A stretch of DNA of 5,598 nt from JBPOIS01 sp052034295 (lineage in GTDB: Bacteria > Pseudomonadota > Gammaproteobacteria > Pseudomonadales > Moraxellaceae): the NCBI GenBank assembly GCA_052034295.1, contig JBPOIS010000026.1, positions 1 to 5,598 on the forward strand. Direction: 5' to 3'. Position 1 is the first letter of the stretch; every line of letters begins with the position of its first letter. Under the pieces are notes generated by a model. The model was not told the DNA's origin. It searched no databases and saw nothing but the letters and a program-made list of their open reading frames with translations. The position numbers and the translations under genes were made by a program. Positions 1 through 5,320 of the stretch are shown here, piece after piece.

Positions 1-191
1 AGGGCGAATGGGTGTTTGAGCATGTGTCTCGACAGGCGTGGCAGGAATGGCTGAAGCACCAGACCCTGCTGATCAACGAAAAACGCCTGAGCCTGATTGA
101 CCCGGCCACCCGGGTGTTTCTGGATGAGCAGCGGGAAAAATTCTTCCGCGGCGAACAGGTTGAGCAGGCCGAAGGCTGGAAACCGGAGTAA
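1..191 (+). CDS. yggX: Probable Fe(2+)-trafficking protein YggX, 3' part
   Basis: The frame is open from the left edge and ends at TAA 189-191, giving 62 residues from codon 3. It contains QAWQEWLKHQTLLINEKRL, followed by a helical stretch (FLDEQREKFF) and the ending EGWKPE. This is the hallmark of the YggX family, whose conserved core reads roughly KEAW..W...QTMLINE. Members are about 90 residues, so some 26-28 N-terminal residues, including the conserved Cys near position 7, lie outside the window. YggX is a small cytosolic protein linked to iron handling and protection of Fe-S clusters against oxidants. No clear terminator follows the stop. Identification is firm from the motif; the function is from family knowledge. 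Confidence 0.93.
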   Translation, partial: GEWVFEHVSRQAWQEWLKHQTLLINEKRLSLIDPATRVFLDEQREKFFRGEQVEQAEGWKPE

Positions 192-499
192 TCATCCCGC
201 CGCGGATGGCCCTCTACGCTGGCTGAGCGGCGTCGAGGCCTGCCCTTCGACTCCGTTCAGGGCACGCATTCTGCAATGCCTTTGGCGACCTGCTTTTGTT
301 GTGGCAAAAGTAGGCAAAACCATCTGTCCCCGCAAAACTCGCGGGCGGCTGTGCCCGTTGGTGGGGCTGTGCTGGGGCTGTCTTTCAGATGGATCGGAGG
401 CTGTGCGGGCTCGAACCGTTGCGGGGCTTCACGCACTGCGTGAAGAATGGCCAAGGGTCAGGGGCTTGCGGTGCCTGGCGTCGGTCAACATGGCGGCCT
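192..499. other. Gene-free, hairpin-rich intergenic region
   Basis: I see no convincing gene here on either strand. The frames that stay open are low-complexity and lack a ribosome binding site. Instead there are several short inverted repeats: an imperfect GCCCTTCGAC/GTTCAGGGC pair at 242-263; CCTGCTTTTG (289-298) against CAAAAGTAGG (305-314) with one G-T wobble; CCCGC/GCGGG at 329-345; and a perfect 8-bp hairpin CTTCACGC/GCGTGAAG at 427-445 with an ACT loop. The CCCTTCGAC...CAGGG style is familiar from dispersed intergenic repeats of GC-rich proteobacteria, but copy number cannot be judged from one window. No T-tract follows any of these hairpins, so I do not call them terminators. Confidence 0.5.
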
Positions 500-551
500 C
501 TGTTGGTATTTTTTGGTGTTGGTATTTTTCATACCAACAGAAATACCAACA
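500..551. repeat. Nested direct and inverted TGTTGGTATTT repeats
   Basis: The 11-mer TGTTGGTATTT occurs at 501-511 and again at 518-528. Its inverted form follows as ATACCAACA at 531-539 and AAATACCAACA at 541-551. The outer copies pair perfectly over 11 bp and the inner copies over 9 bp with a four-base gap. The alternative pair 500-509 with 531-540 gives 10 bp. The array lies about 50 bp beyond the tRNA-Phe terminator. The stretch is AT-richer than its surroundings. Arrays of short direct and inverted repeats beside a tRNA 3' end can be integrase arm-type sites left by an integrated element. That reading is inference, and no integrase is visible here. Confidence 0.75.
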
Positions 552-597
552 TTTGACAATGGTTAGGGCCGTTTTGCCTTGGTGTACCCCGGACAAC

Positions 598-631
598 AAA
601 AAGCCCCGAAACCTAGTAATTTCGGGGCTTT
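598..631 (-). terminator. Intrinsic terminator of the tRNA-Phe unit
   Basis: A perfect 12-bp inverted repeat pairs 600-611 (AAAGCCCCGAAA) with 620-631 around an 8-base loop. Read on the minus strand, the GC-rich core is followed by five T (598-602), the classical Rho-independent form. It lies 33 bp past the tRNA CCA end, so it fits as the terminator of the tRNA transcript. Confidence 0.88.
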
Positions 632-638
632 CCGGGGT

Positions 639-658
639 GTTTCGGTGGTGGCCGAAAC
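639..658 (-). other. Hairpin in the tRNA-Phe 3' trailer
   Basis: GTTTCGG (639-645) pairs with CCGAAAC (652-658), a perfect 7-bp stem with a 6-base loop. It sits between the tRNA CCA end and the terminator and would form in the 3' trailer of the primary transcript. It has no T-tract of its own. It may mark a site near which trailer processing begins; that role is inference. Confidence 0.5.
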
Positions 659-664
659 GCTGTA

Positions 665-740
665 TGGTGGCGTGGGGCAGGATCGAACTGCCGACACGCG
701 GATTTTCAATCCGCTGCTCTACCGACTGAGCTACCGCGCC
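665..740 (-). tRNA. tRNA-Phe (anticodon GAA)
   Basis: Read on the minus strand this is a 76-nt cloverleaf with encoded CCA. The acceptor 5' strand is GGCGCGG. The D arm is GCTC/GAGC with loop AGTCGGTA. The anticodon stem is GCGGA/TCCGC with loop TTGAAAA, so the anticodon is GAA. The variable loop is GTGTC, and the T arm is GGCAG/CTGCC with loop TTCGATC. The 3' end is CCACGCC followed by ACCA. The acceptor stem is complete except for a C5-A68 opposition (window positions 736 and 673). The gene has its own promoter and terminator and appears to be a single-gene unit. Confidence 0.97.
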
Positions 741-750
741 GTGAGGCCGT

Positions 751-779
751 ATTAAAGCGACTTTCCTGTCACAGGTCAA
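751..779 (-). promoter_or_regulatory. Promoter of tRNA-Phe
   Basis: On the minus strand TTGACC (window 774-779) and TTTAAT (751-756) are separated by 17 bp, each matching the sigma-70 consensus at five of six bases. The -10 box ends ten bases before the first tRNA base at 740. The DNA between them is GC-rich, typical of stable-RNA promoters under stringent control. The promoter lies just beyond the end of the adjacent acetyltransferase gene, so the tRNA need not depend on that gene's transcript. Confidence 0.75.
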
Positions 780-797
780 GCCGCTGCCGCTGGTTTT

Positions 798-1184
798 TTA
801 GCCAAGCCGGTTCTGCCGGGCCAGCAGCCGATGGATGGCCCCGCAGCCGGGTTTGAAATGCTGGGCCCCCTTGGCTTCCTCAGCGGCGCAGCCCTCTTTG
901 ACCAGTGCCTCGGCAATGCCCCGGCCCCGGTTGGCCGGGTGCACCACGATGTACTGCATCAGCCGGGTGTTGGGCTGCTCGGTGCGCCGGGCCCAGATGG
1001 CACCGATGGGTTTTTCGTTGAACATGGCCAGATACAGGGTGTCCCCTGCCGCCAGCGCCTGCGTCAGCCGCGCCACGGCATCATGGCCGTCGGCAAACTC
1101 CGGGCTGGTGTCGTACAAATGGGCAATCTGCCCCTGCAGGGGCTCGCCGGGCAACTGGTGCAGGGCTTCAATCGTCAGCGGCAT
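798..1184 (-). CDS. Small GNAT acetyltransferase-like protein, PanZ/PanM-like
   Basis: This encodes 128 residues. The GNAT acetyl-CoA-binding motif is clear: a beta strand (LMQYIVVHP, about 75-83) leads into NRGRGIAEALVKE (85-97), which has the R-G-x-G-I/A pyrophosphate-binding turn. The earlier YLAMFNEKPIGAIWARR (51-67) resembles the strand pair and FNE segment of PanZ (PanM), the roughly 127-residue acetyl-CoA sensor that triggers maturation of aspartate decarboxylase PanD in pantothenate synthesis. The length and N-terminus fit that family, but a generic small GNAT enzyme is possible. I chose the start at 1184 because GGGGGAGA lies five bases upstream; an in-frame ATG at 1211 adds nine residues but lies upstream of that site. 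It is divergent from hisB. Confidence 0.75.
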   Translation of the reverse strand: MPLTIEALHQLPGEPLQGQIAHLYDTSPEFADGHDAVARLTQALAAGDTLYLAMFNEKPIGAIWARRTEQPNTRLMQYIVVHPANRGRGIAEALVKEGCAAEEAKGAQHFKPGCGAIHRLLARQNRLG

Positions 1185-1278
1185 GGTGTCTCCCCCAGAT
1201 AAATGCAGCACAAAAATATCTGCTGAACATGCCGCAAAGCCATGACAATGACAAGTCCAGTCCGGGCCATCCTTGCGT

Positions 1279-1284
1279 TATAAT
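1279..1284 (+). promoter_or_regulatory. Candidate -10 box of the his cluster
   Basis: A perfect TATAAT lies 32 bases before the hisB ATG. The -35 position at 17-bp spacing (1256-1261) is poor, so an activator or a different spacing may be involved. A tandem ATGACAATGACA lies at 1242-1253, too far upstream for a normal -35 element. This is the only promoter-like site seen for hisB-hisH-hisA. Confidence 0.45.
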
Positions 1285-1316
1285 CGGTTTTTGCCCAGCC
1301 GCCTTGATGTGCAGTC

Positions 1317-1925
1317 ATGACCGATTCTGTTTTGCCCAGCCGCACGGCCCACGTCACCCGCAACACCAGTGAAACCCAGATCGAGGTGCGCCTGAATCTG
1401 GATGGCACCGGTCAGGGCACGCTGAACAGTGGCGTGCCGTTTCTGGACCACATGCTCGACCAGATCAAGCGCCATGGGCTGTTTGACATCGAGCTGACCT
1501 GCCACGGTGATCTGCACATTGATGACCACCACACGGTGGAGGATTGCGGGATCACCCTGGGGCAGGCGTTTGCCAAGGCGCTGGGCGATAAAAAAGGCAT
1601 CCAACGCTACGGGCATTTTTATGCGCCGCTGGATGAGTCGCTGTCGCGGGTGGTGGTGGACCTGTCGGGGCGGCCAGGGCTGTTCATGGACATTCCGTTC
1701 ACCCGTGCACGGATCGGCAGCTTCGATGTGGATCTGTTTTCTGAATTTTTTCAGGGGTTTGTCAATCACGCCCTGCTGACCCTGCACATCGACAACCTGA
1801 AAGGCAAAAACAGCCACCACCAGATCGAGAGTGTGTTCAAGGCGCTGGCACGGGCGCTGCGCATGGCCTGCGAGCGCGACCCGCGTGCGGCGGGCACGAT
1901 TGCCTCGACCAAAGGGGCGCTGTGA
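1317..1925 (+). CDS. hisB: Imidazoleglycerol-phosphate dehydratase
   Basis: The 202-residue product is a monofunctional HisB, without the N-terminal phosphatase domain of the enterobacterial fusion. It dehydrates imidazole glycerol phosphate to imidazole acetol phosphate in cytosolic histidine synthesis. Two duplicated metal-binding motifs are present: DHHTVED at 70-76 and HHQIES at 167-172. The conserved FLDHML segment (42-47) and the C-terminal STKGAL (197-202) are also there, so the Mn2+ ligands of the family appear intact. The ATG at 1317 gives the usual N-terminus (RTAHVTRNTSETQI) but has only a weak Shine-Dalgarno. It heads a compact his block; its TGA overlaps the hisH ATG by one base, suggesting coupled translation. 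Confidence 0.97.
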   Translation: MTDSVLPSRTAHVTRNTSETQIEVRLNLDGTGQGTLNSGVPFLDHMLDQIKRHGLFDIELTCHGDLHIDDHHTVEDCGITLGQAFAKALGDKKGIQRYGHFYAPLDESLSRVVVDLSGRPGLFMDIPFTRARIGSFDVDLFSEFFQGFVNHALLTLHIDNLKGKNSHHQIESVFKALARALRMACERDPRAAGTIASTKGAL

Positions 1926-2542
1926 TGACGCGGGTGGCACTGCTGGACTATGGCATGGGCAACCTGCACTCCGCCGCCAAGGCGCTGGAGTACGTCGGCG
2001 CCACGGTGGACATCACCCACGATCCGGCGGTGGTGCGCCGCGCCGACCGGGTGGTGTTTCCGGGGGTGGGGGCCATGCGCGATTGCATGGCGGGCATGGT
2101 GGCCGCCGGGGTGGATGCCGAGGTGCGCGAGGCGGCCTTTGCCAAACCGCTGCTGGCGATCTGTGTGGGCATGCAGGCGCTGATGCAGCGCAGTGAAGAA
2201 AACGGCGGCGTGGATTGTCTGGGGATTTTTGCCGGGCAGGTGCGCCGGTTTGCCGAGCAGCCGGGGCTGAAGGTGCCGCACATGGGCTGGAATCAGGTGC
2301 AGCCGGTGGACCCGGCGCATCCGATGTGGCGAGACATTGCGCCGGGGACGCGGTTTTATTTTGTGCACAGCTATTATGTGCAGCCTGAGGATACGGCGAT
2401 TGTGGCCGGGCGCTGCGATTATGGGCTGGCGTTTGCCTGTGCGCTGACGCAGGACAATCTGTTTGCCACGCAGTTTCACCCGGAAAAAAGCCACCATGCC
2501 GGCCTGCAATTGCTGAAGAATTTTATCGACTGGAAGGTGTAA
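1925..2542 (+). CDS. hisH: Imidazole glycerol phosphate synthase, glutaminase subunit HisH
   Basis: The 205-residue product is a class I glutamine amidotransferase that releases ammonia from glutamine for the HisF cyclase. The N-terminus VALLDYGMGNLHS (4-16) is diagnostic. The oxyanion-loop motif PGVGA is at 46-50. The nucleophile is Cys80 in AICVGMQ, and the His-Glu pair is His185 and Glu187 in QFHPEKS, so the catalytic triad is complete. I chose ATG 1925, which forms TGATG with the hisB stop; a GTG one codon earlier (1922) is possible but less natural. Its synthase partner hisF is not in this window, so the two subunits must be encoded apart. Confidence 0.97.
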   Translation: MTRVALLDYGMGNLHSAAKALEYVGATVDITHDPAVVRRADRVVFPGVGAMRDCMAGMVAAGVDAEVREAAFAKPLLAICVGMQALMQRSEENGGVDCLGIFAGQVRRFAEQPGLKVPHMGWNQVQPVDPAHPMWRDIAPGTRFYFVHSYYVQPEDTAIVAGRCDYGLAFACALTQDNLFATQFHPEKSHHAGLQLLKNFIDWKV

Positions 2543-2545
2543 GCC

Positions 2546-3268
2546 ATGCTGATTATCCCCGCCATTGACCTCAAGGATGGCCAGTGTGTGCGCCTCAAGC
2601 AGGGCCGCATGGACGACGATACGGTGTTCAGTGATGATCCGGTGGCGATGGCCACACACTGGGTGGATCAGGGCGCGCAGCGCCTGCACCTGGTGGACCT
2701 GAATGGTGCCTTTGCCGGAACACCGATCCACAAATCGGTGGTGGAGCAGATTGCCGCCCGTCACCCCGAGCTGCCGATCCAGATCGGCGGCGGCATCCGT
2801 TCGCTGGAGACGATCCGGCATTATCTGGAAGCCGGGGTGTCGTTTGTGATCATCGGCACCAAGGCGGTGAAGGAACCGGCGTTTGTGGCGCAGGCCTGTC
2901 GTGAGTTTGCCGGGCACATCATCGTCGGCATCGATGCCAAAGACGGCTGGGTGGCCACCGATGGCTGGGCCCACGTCACCGACGTGCAGGCAGTCGATCT
3001 GGCGCGGCGCTTCGCCGATGCCGGGGTGTCGGCGATCGTCTACACCGACATTGCCCGCGATGGCATGATGCAGGGCGTCAATGTCGAGCAGACCGTGGCG
3101 CTGGCGCAGGGCTGCGGCCTGCCGGTGATTGCGTCGGGCGGCATCACCAACCTCGACGACATCCGTGCCCTGAAGGGCCAGCCGGGCATCCTCGGTGCCA
3201 TCACCGGACGGGCGATCTATGAGGGCACCCTGAACCTGCGTGAGGCCCAGGCGCTGATCGAGGCCTGA
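2546..3268 (+). CDS. hisA: ProFAR isomerase HisA
   Basis: The 240-residue TIM-barrel protein isomerises the ProFAR aminoaldose to PRFAR, the step feeding HisH/HisF. Seen in order: IIPAIDLKDGQCVRL (3-17) with catalytic Asp8; the phosphate-binding QIGGGIRS (79-86); VGIDAKDG with the second catalytic Asp130; YTDIARDG (166-173); and the C-terminal phosphate loop ASGGI (196-200) with GAITGRAIYEG (217-227). These fit HisA rather than its paralogue HisF. The length is normal. A GGAAGG Shine-Dalgarno (2532-2537) lies inside the end of hisH, eight bases before the ATG, and the two genes are three bases apart, so they are surely cotranscribed. It is the last his gene here. Confidence 0.97.
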   Translation: MLIIPAIDLKDGQCVRLKQGRMDDDTVFSDDPVAMATHWVDQGAQRLHLVDLNGAFAGTPIHKSVVEQIAARHPELPIQIGGGIRSLETIRHYLEAGVSFVIIGTKAVKEPAFVAQACREFAGHIIVGIDAKDGWVATDGWAHVTDVQAVDLARRFADAGVSAIVYTDIARDGMMQGVNVEQTVALAQGCGLPVIASGGITNLDDIRALKGQPGILGAITGRAIYEGTLNLREAQALIEA

Positions 3269-3275
3269 TTTTTTT
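3248..3275 (+). terminator. Weak candidate terminator after hisA
   Basis: CAGGC (3248-3252) can pair with GCCTG (3263-3267) around a ten-base loop. One A and seven T (3269-3275) follow. The stem overlaps the hisA stop and is only 5 bp, so termination would be partial at best. Without it, his transcripts could read into nsrR 84 bases downstream. Confidence 0.3.
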
Positions 3276-3352
3276 GCAGGCTGCCCTGTGGCCTACAGGC
3301 GGTCTGCTGCCCTCCCCGGCACCGGGGCCGGGGCCTGCTGAGTGAACGGCCC

Positions 3353-3814
3353 ATGCGCCTGACCCGCTACACCGATTATGCCTTCCGGGTGCTGATCTTC
3401 GTGGGTCTGCGCCACCCGCAGCTGTCCACGATTGCCCAGATGGCCGAGCGCTACGCGATTTCCCACAGTCACCTGATGAAGGTGGTCAACACCCTGACCC
3501 GCGAGGGCTTCCTCAGCAGCGTGCGCGGCAAGCACGGCGGGGTACGGCTGGCCCGCCCGCCGGCCGAGATCAATCTGGGGGCGCTGGTGCGGCTGCTGGA
3601 GCCGGATTTTGCGCTGGTGGCCTGCTTCGAGCAGCCCACGGCCTGCGCCATCACCCCGGCCTGTGGGTTGCAGCAGGCGCTGCATCAGGCCCTGCAGGCG
3701 TATTTGCAGGTGCTGGACCGCTACACGCTGGCCGATTTGCTGGGTCCAGCGCAGCGGGCCCAGCTGCTGCCGTTGCTGCAATTGGACGCTGCACTGCCGG
3801 GACCGGCGTTTTAG
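3353..3814 (+). CDS. nsrR: NO-sensing Rrf2-family repressor NsrR
   Basis: The 153-residue product has an N-terminal Rrf2 winged helix: MRLTRYTDYAFRVL, the recognition region ISHSHLMKVVNTL (36-48), and the wing VRGKHGGVRLARPP (57-70). The next segment EINLGALVR..EPDFALV is typical of NsrR rather than IscR. Three cysteines at 91, 98 and 104 match the Fe-S ligands of NsrR, and Asp8, a cluster ligand reported for Streptomyces NsrR, is also present. NsrR is a dimeric cytosolic repressor whose cluster reacts with nitric oxide and then releases DNA. A near-consensus NsrR site precedes nnrS directly downstream, which supports the call. The ATG at 3353 has only a weak ribosome binding site, and I see no NsrR site or clear promoter before it. 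Confidence 0.92.
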   Translation: MRLTRYTDYAFRVLIFVGLRHPQLSTIAQMAERYAISHSHLMKVVNTLTREGFLSSVRGKHGGVRLARPPAEINLGALVRLLEPDFALVACFEQPTACAITPACGLQQALHQALQAYLQVLDRYTLADLLGPAQRAQLLPLLQLDAALPGPAF

Positions 3815-3837
3815 CGGTTTTTTTCCGGGCGTTTTTT
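3796..3837 (+). terminator. Possible terminator after nsrR
   Basis: A short GCCGG/CCGGC inverted repeat (3796-3807) in the last nsrR codons is followed by TTTT. Runs of seven T (3818-3824) and six T (3832-3837) come next, each after a GC-rich patch. The stem is short with a tight loop, so this is a weak call. It would separate nsrR from the NsrR-controlled nnrS promoter. Confidence 0.3.
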
Positions 3838-3881
3838 GCTACGGCCAAAATCCCCCCGGCCGGTGTGCGGTTGCGCCTCAA

Positions 3882-3904
3882 AACATGTATTATAAATATA
3901 TCTT
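3882..3904 (+). promoter_or_regulatory. NsrR operator upstream of nnrS
   Basis: This is a 23-bp near-palindrome centred on 3893, with left half AACATGTATTA and right half AAATATATCTT. Compared with the NsrR consensus of two 11-base inverted half-sites, AAGATGYATTT and AAATRCATCTT, I count three mismatches in 22 positions. It sits 22 bases before the nnrS ATG. It includes TATAAA at 3891-3896, a good -10 box, so bound repressor would block RNA polymerase. The match is by eye against the remembered enterobacterial/Neisseria consensus. Confidence 0.82.
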
Positions 3905-3915
3905 TTGATCGTGCT

Positions 3916-3922
3916 GGAGGTG
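3916..3922 (+). promoter_or_regulatory. Strong ribosome binding site of nnrS
   Basis: GGAGGTG lies four bases before ATG 3927 and fixes that start. It is the strongest Shine-Dalgarno on the plus strand here, consistent with high expression once repression is lifted. Confidence 0.7.
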
Positions 3923-3926
3923 CCCC

Positions 3927-5138
3927 ATGCTGCGCATCGAGGACCCGCTGAACCGCCCTGCGCCGGGCTGGGCGCTGTGGGCCCTGGGGTTCCGGCCCTT
4001 TTATCTGCTGTGTGCACTGTGGATGGTGCTGGCAGTGCCGGTGTGGCTGGCCATGCTGGCGCATGGCTATGCCAGTGCCAGTCATTTGCAGGGGATGGCC
4101 TGGCATGGCCATGAGATGCTGTTTGGCTTTGCCGGGACGCTGATGGTGGGGTTTCTGCTGACCGCAGGCCGCACCTGGAGCGGTCAGGACACCCCGCAGG
4201 GGCGTCCGTTGATGGTGCTGGCGCTGGGCTGGACCAGTGTCCGGGTGCTGATGCTGACCCCCTGGAGTGCCATGAACCTGTGGCTGGAGCCGTTGTTTTT
4301 TGGGCTGGCGGCACTGGGCCTGTGGCGGGCATTCCGGCGTGGCCAGAACCGCCGCAATGATTTTTTTCCCCTGTTGCTGGTGGCGCTGGGCCTGCTGGCC
4401 GGGCTGCACCATGCCGCCGTGCTGTGGCCGCAGATCGGGCTGCAGCCGTCTGTGCTGTTGCAGGTGGGGCTGACCGTGGTGCTGGTGGCGGTGACGGTGA
4501 TGACCGGGCGGGTGGTGCCGATGTTCACCCGCAATGCCCTGCCGCAGGCGCAGGTGCGCCCCCTGCCCGCGCTGGAAAAACCGCTGCTGGTGATCACGGT
4601 GCTGGCACTGCTGGGTGCTGCGGCCACGCTGCAGTGGCCCCAGGTGTGGCTGCTGGGCGGGGCGATGCACGGGCTGAGCCTGCTGGCGGCGCTGCTGCAC
4701 CTGCTGCGCTGGTCGCGCTGGGATCCTTGGGCCACGCGACGCACCCCGCTGTTGTGGATTTTGCACCTGAGCTATCTGTGGCTGCCGGTCGGCCTGCTGC
4801 TGCGGGCGCTGCCCACAGGCTGGCAGCCGCTGCTGCCCCAGCTGGCCAACCATGCGCTGACTGTGGGGGTGGTGACCGGACTGGGCCTCGGCATGATGAC
4901 ACGCACGGCGCGCGGCCACACCGGCCGGCTGCTGCAGGCTGGCCGGGCCGAGACGCTGGCCTACGCACTGGTGGTGCTGGCGGTGCTGTGCCGGGTCGGC
5001 CTGCCGCTGCTGTGGCCCGCAGCTTACCTGCACTGGCTGGGCCTGTCGGGCACGCTGGTGGTGCTGGCATTCTCGCTGTACCTGTGGGTGTACACCCCAT
5101 GGCTGCTGCGGGCGCGGGTGGATGGCCGCCCGGGCTAG
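3927..5138 (+). CDS. nnrS: NnrS family membrane protein
   Basis: The 403-residue product is very hydrophobic, with roughly a dozen predicted inner-membrane helices. Family motifs are present: GFRPFYLL near the N-terminus (21-28), WHGHEMLFGF (59-68), GRVVPMFTRN (194-203), ILHLSYLWLPVGLL (278-291) and HALTVGVVTGLGLGMMTRTARGHTGR (309-334). Conserved His60, His62, His280, His309 and His331 are candidate haem or copper ligands. NnrS proteins bind haem and copper, accompany denitrification or NO-stress genes, and help protect cells from NO-driven metabolic stress; the exact chemistry is unsettled. Length is normal for the family. The NsrR site and strong ribosome binding site point to NO-induced expression. 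Its TAG overlaps a minus-strand stop at 5135-5137. Confidence 0.95.
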   Translation: MLRIEDPLNRPAPGWALWALGFRPFYLLCALWMVLAVPVWLAMLAHGYASASHLQGMAWHGHEMLFGFAGTLMVGFLLTAGRTWSGQDTPQGRPLMVLALGWTSVRVLMLTPWSAMNLWLEPLFFGLAALGLWRAFRRGQNRRNDFFPLLLVALGLLAGLHHAAVLWPQIGLQPSVLLQVGLTVVLVAVTVMTGRVVPMFTRNALPQAQVRPLPALEKPLLVITVLALLGAAATLQWPQVWLLGGAMHGLSLLAALLHLLRWSRWDPWATRRTPLLWILHLSYLWLPVGLLLRALPTGWQPLLPQLANHALTVGVVTGLGLGMMTRTARGHTGRLLQAGRAETLAYALVVLAVLCRVGLPLLWPAAYLHWLGLSGTLVVLAFSLYLWVYTPWLLRARVDGRPG

Positions 5139-5320
5139 GTTTTCACCCAGCGCACGATGTGGTGCTCCAGCTCGTCCTCGGGCACCTGCAGCTCACTGAG
5201 GCTGCGCCCGGCCACCGACTGGCGGGCCTGGACTATCGGGGATCTTTTTCCAGCCGGACGCCCTGCGAGCCCTGGGCTGGCACGGCTGGCGTGTCGCTGG
5301 ACAAAACCGGCTCTACAGGG
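5135..5320 (-). other. Probable frameshifted 3' end of the right-edge gene
   Basis: A second minus frame is open from just after a TGA at 5321-5323 to a TAG at 5135-5137. It has no credible start of its own. Its last 25 or so residues (ending SELQVPEDELEHHIVRWVKT) look like a real charged helical C-terminus, unlike most chance frames. Its stop shares the palindrome CTAG with the nnrS stop, as expected of a true convergent gene end. One extra base in the A5 run (5245-5249) or C4 run (5238-5241, minus strand) would join it to the upstream frame. Confidence 0.4.

Noticed and set aside
400..445. T-arm-like sequence (GGTTCGAGCC on the minus strand, about 408-417) as a possible tRNA remnant
   Set aside because: No matching acceptor, D or anticodon arms can be assembled around it.
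257..454. Small minus-strand open frame of 65 codons
   Set aside because: It is low-complexity, spans several hairpins, has no family resemblance, and its end looks like translated intergenic repeat.
500..551. CRISPR-like reading of the repeated TGTTGGTATTT units
   Set aside because: The units are too short, partly inverted, irregularly spaced, and without spacers of uniform length.
553..558. Perfect TTGACA on the plus strand as a promoter -35
   Set aside because: No -10-like sequence lies at 15-19 bp spacing, and the tRNA terminator and antisense tRNA follow.
97..729. Plus-strand 210-codon open frame across the yggX end, repeat region and tRNA
   Set aside because: It overlaps the recognisable yggX frame, crosses the tRNA antisense and the terminator, and has no domain or ribosome binding site.
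429..779. Minus-strand open frame containing AVAQSVEQRIENPRVGSS
   Set aside because: This is the well-known artefact of translating a tRNA-Phe gene; it also reads through the terminator and repeat array.
1185..1211. Upstream ATG at 1211 as start of the acetyltransferase
   Set aside because: The strong GGGGGAGA ribosome binding site lies between it and the ATG at 1184, favouring the shorter protein.
1766..2974. Long minus-strand open frame (402 codons) antisense to hisB-hisH-hisA
   Set aside because: His/Arg-rich shadow of three confidently identified genes, produced by GC-rich third positions.
3651..5033. Long minus-strand open frame (460 codons) antisense to nsrR and nnrS
   Set aside because: Gln/His/Pro-rich composition is typical of antisense to Leu-rich membrane protein codons, and it crosses the NsrR operator region.
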